A stretch of DNA of 64,000 nucleotides from Ceratorhiza oryzae-sativae (GCA_030998015.1 JARWMV010000238.1:1240001-1304000), one strand, 5' to 3'. Shown: positions 23,561 through 33,584, counted from the stretch's first letter. Numbers and translations: made by a program. The notes: generated by a model from the sequence alone, not told the origin.

Positions 23561-26500
23561 ATGTTGGAGGACCCCAATATAACCCCTACCACAGATGTAT
23601 GTTACCTCAAGAAGTCTAGTAATCAATCAATAATATACACTACGGTAGAGGGAATCATGGAACCAGCTAAGACGCTGATTGACTCAGGATCTTCAACCAA
23701 CTTCATCGATAAGGCCTATTCAAGGGAAAAAGGGATTCCAACCACTCCCCTCAAACACAAGAAATCAATTGTGGCCATTGATGGAAATGAAATCAAGGAT
23801 GCCATAGAAGAAAGGGCAGAACTAAACATCGAAGTGGAAGGGAAGACACTAAAATGCTCCCTTTATGTAATGACCCTAGGTGACACAGACATAGTCCTAG
23901 GGAAAGAATGGCTTGAAGAAGCAGAACCTATCATAGATTGGAAAGACCTTACCATCTCATACCCAGATGAAATCAAGGCAAGGGCAGCAAGTGAAAGCCT
24001 ACAAATCCCAGAAGAATTTAGGGATTTTGAAGACCTATTTGGGGAAGAAGGTTTCCAGAACTTCCACCCCACCAGGTAACCTAGACTTCAAAATGGACCT
24101 GATCGAGGGAGCGGAGCTGCCAAAGCCTGCAAAGAGGTACAGTATGTTGCCAGCAGAAACAAAGGCGCTCAGGGAGTACCTAGAGGAGGAACTAAGAAAC
24201 GGGAAAATAAGGCCCAGCCAGTCAGTTGTAGCTGCACCCTGTTTCTATGTGAACAAAGCAGATGGAGGGCTTAGGTTGGTAGTCGACTACCGTAAGATGA
24301 ATGACATCACCAAGCCAGACAGGTTTCCACTTCCAATCCAAATAGAATTGATTGAGAGACTGAAGGATGCAACCATCTATTCAAAAATGGATGTTCGATG
24401 GGGGTTCAACAACATCAGGGTAAAAGAGGGAGACGAATGGAAAACAGCTTTCAGGACAGGAGAAGGCCAGTTTGAATGCTTGGTCATGCCATTCAGAGTA
24501 AAAGAAGGACCAAGAACCTTTACCAGGTTCATGATGGAAAAGTTCCATGATATAATAGACAATTATGTGGTAATCTACATGGACGATGTACTAGTGTTTT
24601 CCAGAAACAGGGAAGAACACGTACAACATGTCAGGGAAGTGTTAAGAAGAATGAGGGAAAACCACCTCTTCCTCAAACCACACAAGTGTCAGTTCTTTGT
24701 GAAGGAGGTAAGCTTCATTGGAATTGTCATATCCCCAGGAGGGATATCAATGGAAAAGGAAAAGGTAAAGGCAGTTCTAGAATGGCCAGAACCTAACACA
24801 GTAAAAGAAGTCCAAGCCTTCCTAGGCTTCGTGGGGTTCTATAGAAGGTGGATAGAGAAGTTTAGTACCTTAGCCAAACCCCTCACAGATCTCACCCAAA
24901 AAGATGTCAAATTCCTGTGGGAAAGAAAACAACAGGAAGCATTTGAAGCTATCAAAGAAGCAGTAGCAAGAGAACCAGTCCTGATCCACCCAAACCCAAA
25001 CAGGCCATACATACTGGAAACAGATGCCTCAGGAGTGGCCATGGGGGCGTACTAAGCCAAAAGGGTGATGACAACCATTGCATCCAATTGCCTTCCTATC
25101 GAAGAGCTTCACCCCACCAGAGAAAAATTATGACACCTACGACAAGGAGTTGCTTGCAATTGTTAGGTCCTTAGAGCACTGGAGGTTATACTTAGAAGGG
25201 ACAGAGGAACCTATTGTGATATACACTGACCATAGGAACCTCCAGTACTGGCAAAATGCCCAGATGTGGAATAGAAGGCATGCCAGATGGTATCTCACTC
25301 TGGCACCCTTCAATTTTCAGATTGTGTATAGACCAGGGAAACTCTCACAGAAGCCAGATGCCCTTTCCAGAAGGAGCGACCATGGGGATACCCCTATGGA
25401 ACCACAGATCATGATTCCAGAAGAAAGGTTCATAGGTTTCATGGCAGAAGTACAGGGGAATTTCTGGGAAGAGCTTAAAGAAGCTCAGGAAGAAGACGAA
25501 TCTATCAGATCCTTAAGGCTGAGTGGCAAATAAAGAACAACTACCCCCCTCAGTACAGAAGGAATTTAGACGGTATGAAATGAAGGAGGGCCTATTAAGG
25601 TATGACGATAGGCTCTACATCCCGATGACAAGGACTTGAGGTTGAGTCTCCTTGAGGAGTGCCATGATGCCCCAGTGGCAGGTCATCAGGGACAAGCCCG
25701 AACACTAGAATTACTATCAAGGGATTACTATTGGCCAGGAATGAAGGCCCAAGTAAACCGATACGTGGAATCTTGTGAAACATGTCAAAGAAGCAAAGGA
25801 CACAAACAAGGCACTCCCCTGAAGTCCTTACCAATCCCATGGAAACCATGGGCAGATGTCGCATATGATTTCATTGTCAAATTACCTGTCTCAAAGGGGT
25901 ACGACAGTATCTTGACAGTTGTAGATCGCTTCTCCCGGCAGGCCCATTTTGTACCATGTCTGGAGAGCACCAATGCAGAAGAACTGGCAGAAATATTCAT
26001 AAGGGAAGTATGGAGACATCACGGGACCCCAGAAACCACTGTCTCAGACCGAGGGCCAACCTTTAACAGCCAATTCCTAAAAGCCCTATACAAAGGAATT
26101 GGGACAAAGCCCAGATTCTCCACTGCTTTCCATCCAGAAACAGATGGTCTGTCGGAAAGGACAAATCAATGGGTAGAAGGGTTCTTAAGAACCTTCTGCA
26201 ATTATAGACAAGATGATTGGGTAAAATGGTTACCCATTGCCGAATTCTGCCATAACAACCACGTAAATGCTACAACAGGACAAACCCCATTTGAAACAGT
26301 ATATGGAAAAAACCCAAGATGGGTTGTCCAGAGGGAGAAGAACCATCTGAGGCACCCGCTGCAGACAACATGCGTAATCAAATGGAAAAGGTATGGGATG
26401 AGGCAAGAGCCTCAATGGAATTACACCAACAAATGGAAAAGAAAGGGAGGGAATTCAAGGTAGGAGACAAGGTTTGGCTGCTCCTAACAAACCTCTCGTC

Positions 26501-27865
26501 CAAGAGACCCTCCAAGAAACTGGACAACCGAAAAGGGGGGCCCTTTGAAATCACAGAAAAGATCTCATCCCATGCATATGCCTGGACCTACCTAAAACCA
26601 TACTGTACACAATGTATTCCATGTAAATCTCCTCTCGCCATTCACAGAAGATAAAGACTTCCAAGAAGGCAGGCCAAACCACCACCAATCATAACGGAAA
26701 AAGGAGAGGAGGAATACAAGGTGGACCACATTGCAAATTATGAATGGCGGAATGGCAGCTGTTTTACCAAATCAGATGGAAGGGCTATGACCCAATAGAA
26801 GACACAATGGAACGTGCCAGCAAGTTTGCTGACATGAAAGAGGTTCTAAATGACTTGCAAAGGCGCTTACCAGACGCACCAATGCCAGTCAAGACAAGTC
26901 AGCACTCAGGTGACTTGAAAGGCAGGCCAAAGAGAACCAAACGAGGATCTGGAAAGCTTTAAAAAGAGCCATCCAAGATACCCAAGAAAGGCCAGAGCCT
27001 GCTCTACCACCTCACTTGCACCACAACACACCTGCGAAACCCCAAAACATGCCTTTCGTCACTCACCCAGTCGCACATCCCAACCGTTACACCCCACTTG
27101 CTGAAAATCAGGTGGCCCCACTTTGGCAGCCACCCACCACCAGGCGCAGCACACCCTACCCTGGCAGGGAAAATCGTCCTAAACCAGGGATGTACTGCTC
27201 CAGTGTGGAAGCCCAGAGGTACGCGAACACTGTTGCCAGGGGCTAACCTAGTGTACATCCCAAAGAAGTTAAGGGATGAAAGGAACTGGATTGACAATGA
27301 CAAGTACCTGGATCCCAGGTTAGGGGTCCTGACATGGCATGGAAGCCGGAAGCCAACAATGAGAAACGCCTTGTTAAGAACACCGATGTATGTCGTCAAC
27401 AATATTGTGGGACCAACAGTCAACGTGGTGACCAAGGCAGCAAGACAACAGAGGAGGGCCACAGGCCAAATGGCAGACAGAGGGGACTGGGAGGTGGAGC
27501 GCCAGGCAAAGGCATTGCTGGAAGAATGGAAGTTGACACCAGCTGCACCGTATGTGGGACTGCTCGAAGCAACTACCACTGATGAGATGTTTACTGCTAT
27601 CAGGACGAAGCAGGCAAACATGAGTGACTTCCGAAATTGGGTGAAGGTGCACCCAAACAAAAACACCAATTACAACACTGATATGACGAGCCTTACATCA
27701 AGCCTAGAATCACTGGTCGTGGCTGAGGAAGAAGCCAAGCCAGAAATAAAGGAACCCACCCTGGACCCAGCTGCGGAGGAAACCAAACAGGACTGGGACC
27801 AGTGGGAAAACGAGCTTGTTGAAGCTCTGGAGGAGGTGCCACTGTTGGAACCAACCCCCATATGA
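23561..27865 (+). pseudogene. Element R pol: protease to chromodomain plus C-terminal extension, disrupted
   Basis: Protease: LIDSGSSTNFID near 23675-23710. Reverse transcriptase: residues DGGLRLVVDYRKMND and VVIYMDDVLVFSRN. RNase H: ETDASGVAMGAY, then a stop at 25053, resuming at 25078 ([14 protein letters not shown]). Integrase: zinc finger H-x-H...CETCQ (25660-25790) and core with TVVDRFSR and VSDRGPTFNS. Chromodomain: LFYQIRWKGYDPIEDT (26756-26803). A further 300-codon part (about 26963-27865) shows MPFVTHPVAHPNRYTPL, LVYIPKKLRDERNWIDN and an acidic end. I read it as a C-terminal extension of pol of unknown function. Five or more frame changes and stops show decay; the last 200 codons are open. 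Confidence 0.85.
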
Positions 27866-27958
27866 CCACTTTGCCTCCCACAAATTGTCTCCCGAATGTA
27901 TAAGAGTTTTATTTTCTTTTACACACCAAACTTAATACATTTCCTTTTACTCTCTATT
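27866..27958. terminator. Convergent 3' ends of pol and the minus-strand cargo gene
   Basis: About 90 bases separate the pol stop (27863-27865) from the TAA of the minus-strand gene (27959-27961). The interval is T-rich on the plus strand (GAGTTTTATTTTCTTTTA) and gives AATAAAA-like words on the minus strand, suitable for polyadenylation of either transcript. The assignment is inferred. Confidence 0.35.
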
Positions 27959-28434
27959 TTAACGTTTGCCCTTGAGGGGCCGGGTAGTGGGCTGCAGCCA
28001 AGGAGCCTCCCCCCCTGGGAAGTCGGCCATGTAGTTCTGGAAACACCCAGAACCAGACACTGCAAAGGGTGAAGCCTCATCAAACAAGGGAGCAGAGCCC
28101 TCCTTGAAGAATTCAGCAAGAGCGGCCTGGTGAGACTGCTCCTCAAAGGACTTGTAGTCCTGATCAACAAGTGCCCAGACACGCTCAAGGGTGGCCTCAT
28201 GGGCCCGACCATCAAGGAGGATGCGCTCTTCTACAGAACAAGTTAGCTACGTGAGAACAACAAAGAACAAACACACATACCTGGCACCCCACAGAAGAAC
28301 CAGTCCCCAACACCTTGATAGAAGTCTTCAAGGGAGGCGTCGCACACGGCATCACAGTAGGCGCAGTACTCCCCCTCAGGGAGAGACCAGCAGGTGCAGT
28401 CAAGGGGATTGTAGTTAAGGGAAATAACACGCAT
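27959..28434 (-). CDS. Small spliced cargo gene of element R, unknown (141 aa)
   Basis: The ATG at 28432-28434 opens MRVISLNYNPLDCTCW. Exon 28281-28434 joins 27959-28230 across a 50-base intron (28231-28280) with GTATGT donor, CTAAC branch and CTGTAG acceptor. The reading frame is preserved (phase 1) to a TAA, giving 141 residues. The first exon is Cys/Trp-rich (CTCW, CAYCDAVC, WFFCG). The second is acidic and helical (ERVWALVDQDYKSFEEQS), with a Gly/Pro-rich tail ending in basic GKR. No family is recognised. It is transcribed divergently from the Rep gene. A working intron argues for a nuclear-expressed gene that entered as DNA; an intron on the strand opposite to R's genomic RNA would also survive retrotransposition. 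The function is unknown. Confidence 0.6.
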
Positions 28435-28914
28435 AGTAAAGACGGGATGAGGAAGGAAAACAACAAAACCACAAACATTAAAAAATCACAGTGCAACACA
28501 ATAACTTGCACAAACATCAAAACAAGGTCTGGTCAGGTGACACCAACAGACACGTGACCATCTGCCAGAAAACAAACAACAAAGCATAGGAATCACATGA
28601 CCTAGCCTAGTCACGTGAATATACGCTATCCCCTAACTACCAGAGGGGTCGGAGAGGGGGCACCGACCGAAGTGGGGGAGCGGAGGCCCTGAGCGTAGCA
28701 AGGATCAAGGCCGATGCAGAGGAACAGATGGGAGGGCACCCCTCAGAGATGCATCATCACCGAAATAAGGTCATGTGATCACAACAAATGCAAGACAGAG
28801 TCATGTGACAATCAAAACAGACCTTGCAGCTTATATAGACAAGCACAAGGCCCGAGATAACCCACACTCTCATGCTCTCTTCCCAGTCCCCAAATACCTC
28901 TAAAACTGTAAACA
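28435..28914. promoter_or_regulatory. Divergent promoter region between cargo gene and Rep
   Basis: 480 bases, GC-richer than the flanking retroelement. It holds five TCAYGTGA-type palindromes (about 28551 CACGTGAC, 28592 CACATGAC, 28611 CACGTGA, 28772 CATGTGA, 28802 CATGTGAC) that match motifs in both LTRs of element R. A TATA-like TTATATAGA stands at about 28831, some 80 bases before the Rep ATG. Two adjacent hairpins occur: CCCCT/AGGGG around AACTACCAG (about 28630-28648) and GGTCGG/CCGACC around a purine-rich loop (about 28648-28670). The layout resembles the long intergenic region of geminivirus-like genomes, but no TAATATTAC nonanucleotide is present. Confidence 0.5.
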
Positions 28915-30201
28915 ATGCTAAGCAGAAATGGATCGAATGCAGCAACACCCCAGCCAAGCAGATCAAGCAAAGGGCAGAGGTTGGCATCACCATTGCCAGC
29001 GCCCTCGGTATCAAGCCAAGCCCCCTTGCTTGCTTCTATGTGGCCTACGCCAACAGATCAAGGGTCTGAAGAGCTGACCGAAACCGCAGTGGCCCCTCGG
29101 TTCCGCGTCCAGACCAGGGCGGTGCTGCTGACCTGGTCGAAGCTACACGATCAGCCCTCAAGTGGGCTCGTCGCCCGATACAAGGCGTTCTGCCGCCAAC
29201 GGCCAAATCATTGGGCGACTTTGGCAGTGGTGGAACGCCACAACCCCGAGGAACCAAACTACAACCTGGCCTGGCCCCTCCATGTCCACACCCTCTCCAT
29301 CAGTCAGGAGCAGAAGGGCGGCTGGAACACCCAGAACACCTGGTTCTGGGACTTCGAAGGGCAACACCCCAACATCCTGCCGAAGGACCTCAAGGACGGA
29401 CCAGGAGGCAACCCTGCAAGGGAGGCTTTCAACTACCTCTGGAAGGATGTTGGAGCTAACAGCAAGGAAGTAGAGGAGCTGATGGCGGGGGACCTGACCT
29501 TGGAAAGGTTGGAGGAAATCCTGGTGAAGGGGAAGGGCAGGAAAAGGTCAAGGGCAGAGGCGGACCTGGAGGATGGGGTGGAGATTGTTGCCTCGGCAAC
29601 AAAAAAAGAATACTACCAGGCTTTCAAGCGTCTGCGCCCCCTCCAGATGGTGACGACGTGGAACTTGGTACAAGCATATGCTGAGTACACGTATAAGGAG
29701 GACCGGGGATGCATGCCTGCAATCCTGGTGGAGTTGGAAGTCCCAGAAGACCGGGCGCACATTGACAGGGTGGACCGATGGTTTGCAGAAGAGGCTGAGA
29801 AGAGAGGGAGGGGCGTGCGCCATTGCATCCTGGTGATCAAAGGCGAAACAGGAACTGGGAAGACGGTGTATGCGCGATCCAAGGGCTCCCATAGCCAGAT
29901 GTGCAACGTCTGGAACGTGGGGAATCTGTCAGAGGATGCCAACATCTGGATCCTGGATGACATGGTCCAGTCAAACGGGAAGTACTTGCTCAAAGCCCTG
30001 AGCCAGTACAAGGCAGACTTCACAGGCAGATATGCTCATGTGAAGTCAATGAAGGTACGACCAACAGTGATCCTGGGGAATAGCCGGTCAGCCATAATGA
30101 AGTGTTGGACGTACATAGAGGGGGAAGAAGGGGACTTATGGGTATCCAAAAACGTAGACTGGGTATACTCAGGAGGGAAGCCATTTTTTGTTTTTCCTTA
30201 A
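28915..30201 (+). CDS. CRESS-DNA virus / geminivirus-type Rep (HUH endonuclease plus SF3 helicase)
   Basis: One uninterrupted frame of 428 residues from the ATG at 28915. Residues 1-60 are a disordered Ser/Pro/Ala leader. HUH endonuclease motifs: LLTW (71-74, motif I), HVH (123-125, motif II) and YLWK (174-177, motif III with the likely catalytic Tyr), preceded by a geminivirus-like WDFEGQHPNI (145-154). After a basic linker (GKGRKRSR, 206-213) comes the superfamily-3 helicase: Walker A GETGTGKT (310-317), Walker B WILDD (345-349) and motif C ILGNS (386-390). The fold order is that of Reps from circular ssDNA viruses and related plasmids, which nick and rejoin origin DNA for rolling-circle replication. 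The gene keeps many CpGs and has no stop or frame break, although the surrounding retroelement is wrecked. Expression and activity are unknown. Confidence 0.88.
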   Translation: MLSRNGSNAATPQPSRSSKGQRLASPLPAPSVSSQAPLLASMWPTPTDQGSEELTETAVAPRFRVQTRAVLLTWSKLHDQPSSGLVARYKAFCRQRPNHWATLAVVERHNPEEPNYNLAWPLHVHTLSISQEQKGGWNTQNTWFWDFEGQHPNILPKDLKDGPGGNPAREAFNYLWKDVGANSKEVEELMAGDLTLERLEEILVKGKGRKRSRAEADLEDGVEIVASATKKEYYQAFKRLRPLQMVTTWNLVQAYAEYTYKEDRGCMPAILVELEVPEDRAHIDRVDRWFAEEAEKRGRGVRHCILVIKGETGTGKTVYARSKGSHSQMCNVWNVGNLSEDANIWILDDMVQSNGKYLLKALSQYKADFTGRYAHVKSMKVRPTVILGNSRSAIMKCWTYIEGEEGDLWVSKNVDWVYSGGKPFFVFP

Positions 30202-30300
30202 AAAATAAAAACAAATTATCTTTGTATAAGCTGTTTTATTCACAGACCATGTGTCGAGAAGTAAGCTTAAACAAGGAAATAAGCAAGGAGAAAGTAATCT

Positions 30301-30400
30301 CATGTAGTGTAGAGGTTAAGGGGTCTAGCCTGACTCATCATCTCCTAGCTGAGCAATTACACATCGAATGGAAGGTCATTGGTTTGAGTCCAGTGCCTTT
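30301..30400 (+). other. tRNA-like Pol III promoter boxes before the polypurine tract
   Basis: TAGTGTAGAGGTTAAGG (about 30305) resembles a box A/D-arm. GGTTTGAGTCC (30381-30391) is a good box B, and ATTGG/CCAGT flank it as a T-stem. The spacing is longer than in a plain tRNA, and I could not fold an acceptor or anticodon stem. It is possibly a tRNA-derived (SINE-like) relic in the 3' end of element R. Confidence 0.3.
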
Positions 30401-30485
30401 AACCTCCTTGATATATGAGATACCTTTTAGAAACTTTTAGAACCCAGAAAAGAAACATGCCTTGAGATCCCCCAAGACATGTCCA

Positions 30486-30498
30486 AAGGGGGGGATAA
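30486..30498 (+). other. Polypurine tract of element R
   Basis: AAAGGGGGGGATAA-type purine run directly before the TG of the 3' LTR, the usual plus-strand primer site of LTR retrotransposons. Confidence 0.75.
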
Positions 30499-31076
30499 TG
30501 TTATGACCTGCCTAGCAGACATAACCTAACAACCGAATATTGTACAGATTTATGGCATTTTTCCTGAAGCAGAACAAACCATAAACAAGATCACGCGATC
30601 TTGGCGCTTACCCAACGATTAAGCGCCAGTGGTTACCCTGAACTCGCTCCAGCATTTCTCTCCCATGTTACTTGGAGCGAGGAGCAAGTTGTCACATGAC
30701 CTTGGTGCTTATCCAGCGATTAAGCACCGGGTGCTTAAGTCCAAAAGTCACATGACCCTCGGACCTTGCGCGGCTCTATAAGATTTGGAGCCGCACAAAC
30801 TTAGGATAAATGATTACCTAAGACCTAGTACTATATAGGACCTATAACTGCTGTAGACAGTGCTTAGGAAAGGGGGGCCACCACAGCAACCGCAGTCACA
30901 TGTATATAAGGGGAGTAAAGCAAGACTGAACGCCTCAGCTTGCTTTATCTTGTCAACCACCATAGACCATAGCAAACACTGTAACTAGAATGCTCAATAC
31001 ATACTGCATAGCATCAAACCATCAATGCAGCCACTACTTAAGTGCTCCACAAGGGAGCCTCCAGAGGGTCACGACA
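30499..31076 (+). repeat. 3' LTR of element R
   Basis: 578 bases matching 20938-21592, with one copy of the 100-base unit instead of two. It is followed by the ACTGG target duplication and then by the protease frame of element B. Confidence 0.92.
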
Positions 31077-31081
31077 ACTGG

Positions 31082-31641
31082 AGCTCCTTGGGTTCGTTTG
31101 CTTGCACATGTAGGGGTTTTGTAATGCAGTGTTTCAAGCATATTGGTGAGTTGAACTTCATATCTTTCCCCTCCCAATCAATGTCTGGGTTATGGAATTT
31201 GAGCCACAACATGCCCAGAACTAGATCATTTTTGCCAACATTCACAATGTAGGCACTGAGGATCTCTTGGTGCTCTTGAATGCACAACTCAAAGGTGCAG
31301 TAATGGGTCACAGACCCAGAGTCTATCTCCCTTCCATCGATTACCCTCAGTTTCTTGGGTGTTTTTAGGACGACGGTAGGAATACGGTATTGTTTAACCA
31401 AATCTTCATGTATAAATACTGACGTGGCCCCTGAGTCAATCATGGCCCATCCGTTGAATTTTTTCATGTTATATGCAGACTTGCATTTGGGGGTTATGCA
31501 CAGAGGGAATGCATGAAAGAAAAACTGTAGTTGTGATTGGTTTCCTAACGACATACATTCCATTTCCATATTTTTATTTTCATTATGCACATTTTGTAAC
31601 ATAGCGCCCAAGACCGCCCCCCTGGCACAGTTTGAGCTCAT
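31082..31641 (-). pseudogene. Element B protease segment of pol
   Basis: In minus sense the frame opens MSSNCARGAVLGAMLQN, overlapping the gag stop by a few bases in another frame, the usual gag/pol arrangement. It carries the retropepsin motif AMIDSGATSVFIHEDL and later DLVLGMLWLKFHNPDIDW, a typical Ty3/gypsy protease. It is cut at 31082 by insertion of element R. The reverse-transcriptase continuation is on the other side, at 20933. Confidence 0.85.
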
Positions 31642-33047
31642 TCTTTTACTGACTCATTGTCAGTTGTTTCTACATCCTCAACCACTGCCTCGTATCCTGA
31701 CATCTTAGCTGAGGGGCATTTGGCTGCAATATGACCCTGTCCTCCACAGTTATAGCAGGTGTTTGTCCCCTTTCCTTTTCCTGCACTATCCAGATCCATT
31801 GCGTCCAGATCCTTTGCCTTGGGGGCTGCCGGTGGATGGTTATCCTTCTTTATGTCCTTGAAGGATTCTTGTATGTTGGCATTGCTGCCATTGTAGCAGA
31901 CAGTTGGAACTGTGAAACCCTTTGCATTGGGCCCAATGGCCACAATCTGACCTTTTACAGCTCTCCTGTCCTTAATCTTATATATCTGTTCCCCATTTTT
32001 GAATTTCTCCTTTTGGGGAGTGCTTTGGGGGTTATTGGTTGGCCTACTGGACAAGGCATTGCTGCTGGGCTTGTTACTCCCATGAGACATTCATTTGCTA
32101 CCGAACAAGATGAGGTGGCGGTCAATTTCCAGGGCTTGCTGAGTGAGTTGGGCAAAGGTTTTGGTGCGGGGGTCATAGTTTTGGGCCACCATGCTATCTG
32201 TTACATCTGACGATAGACCATTGTAGAACTGATCATGCATGGTGGCATCATTGTAGTTGAGACCTGTGGAATATAGGTTGAATAGGGTGAGGTAATCCTG
32301 AACCGTCTTGGATTGTTTCAGTTTCCGCCACTTGTCGCGGTTATTTTCAGTGCAATTCAGGTCTCTGTAACAGGTAGTAAATTCTTGCCAGAACAGATTG
32401 GCATTGTGAAGCCAGGGGATTGCAGTTCCAGGGTTTAAAATTTTGAATTCTTCATACAAGTTGACCCATTCAGCTGCTGATCCTTCAAGGTAGGATGTGA
32501 TAAATGCAACCACTTGGTCAGCTGAGTGCCCACTCATATTTGTATTGATGTATCGGGCACATGCAATCCTGAATGAGATGGCTTCTTCATGCTTTGTACC
32601 ATCAAACTTTTGGGGAGCCACCATCTTGACTTTTATGGTTGATCTGCCAGTGGTAACAGTAGCTGTTGGCTGTGGTTGGGTCACACCAGTGGTTGGTTGT
32701 GCTTGGGTGGCACCTGAGCCACCTGATGAGGTGTTTATTTGTGCTTCAACACGTGTGATAGATGTTTGAAGTATTGCTAACATGCCCACAAGGTTATTGA
32801 CACTGGTGGCCAGTCCGGCCACATTGGCATCTATTTTTGTCTGGTTGGTGGTGAGCTTTGCTTCGAGCATATCCGTGTACATCTTATTGTTATGTTCTAT
32901 GTCTCCAATGTCATTTTGGAGGTTGTTGGTTCATTCTTGTAATTCATCCATTGACTGGAGCATATAGATGACCTTTTCCCCATCAGACATATTTGCCCAA
33001 GCAGGGGTAGAGGGTTGTGACACCATTTCAGAGAAGATTTGGTAAAA
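31638..33047 (-). pseudogene. Element B gag with CCHC knuckle, two TGA stops
   Basis: One minus-strand frame read through TGA codons at 32931-32933 and 32091-32093. The N-terminal part has coiled-coil-like spacing (MLEAKLTTNQTKIDANVAGL). The capsid part has KFDGTKHEEAISFRIACARY and WVNLYEEFK, as in retrotransposon gag domains. The nucleocapsid knuckle CYNCGGQGHIAAKC (C-x2-C-x4-H-x4-C) lies near 31725-31766. The start near 33047 is inferred from the upstream open frame (MVSQPSTPAWANMSDGEK); a downstream Met is possible. Confidence 0.85.
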
Positions 33048-33584
33048 TTCTAAAGATGTCAGAGACGATAAGGAAGTACAGGGAATTGGGAATTGTTTTG
33101 ATAGTAGAGGATTTCTGTTCCCCACACAAGTCTATAAACTTCAAAGTTTCTGATTCCTGCAAACCTTAACCAAGTATCATCCAGGTCCCAACTTTTGGTG
33201 TCTTTGGCAACAATATGGGCACTCCACCCTCTTCAGTTTAGTTTGGTCCCAAAGGAGCGCTTCCTTGGGGAGAATTGATTTGGGCTGCTGGAAGGGGTGC
33301 TTCTTCCTGAATTGGCAAGCCCATGCCACTTAGAAAGGTAGGGTGAGGGAGGTCTGACAGTGTTGAGAAGACAGGGAAGGCATACTTGTGGGGTTCAATT
33401 GTTTCTCAGACTATAGCTTCTAGTCTGAGATGGTCTTGGAGGAGGGATAGGTAGTCCTCCTGGTGTTCGCGCAAACGCTCAGTTAAGTATGCGCAACAGG
33501 CCTTGGCTTTGTGAAGTTTTTCACAGGTTTCCTCATACTTATTCCAGTAATAATGGTACCTGTCTTGGAAATTTTCGATAGTGT

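Larger units (their letters stand above)
20938..31076 (+). mobile_element. Element R: Ty3/gypsy retrotransposon carrying a Rep gene
   Basis: LTRs at 20938-21592 and 30499-31076 share TGTTATGACCTGCC... and ...GGTCACGACA ends. ACTGG is duplicated at 20933-20937 and 31077-31081. Element R lies inside element B in the opposite direction. Order: 5' LTR, gag (21714-23482), protease, reverse transcriptase, RNase H, integrase, chromodomain and a pol C-terminal extension (to 27865). Then come a minus-strand gene (27959-28434), a divergent promoter interval, the Rep gene (28915-30201), a polypurine tract and the 3' LTR. The extra genes between pol and 3' LTR are not part of the usual Ty3/gypsy gene set. 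Confidence 0.92.

Noticed and set aside
28435..28914. Geminivirus nonanucleotide TAATATTAC in the Rep promoter interval
   Set aside because: Looked for on both strands by eye and not found; only unrelated hairpins are present.
27866..30498. Rep cassette as an independent insertion with its own target duplication
   Set aside because: No clear direct or inverted repeats were found at plausible borders (after the pol stop and after the Rep stop), so I cannot define a separate element; it stays open until other copies are compared.
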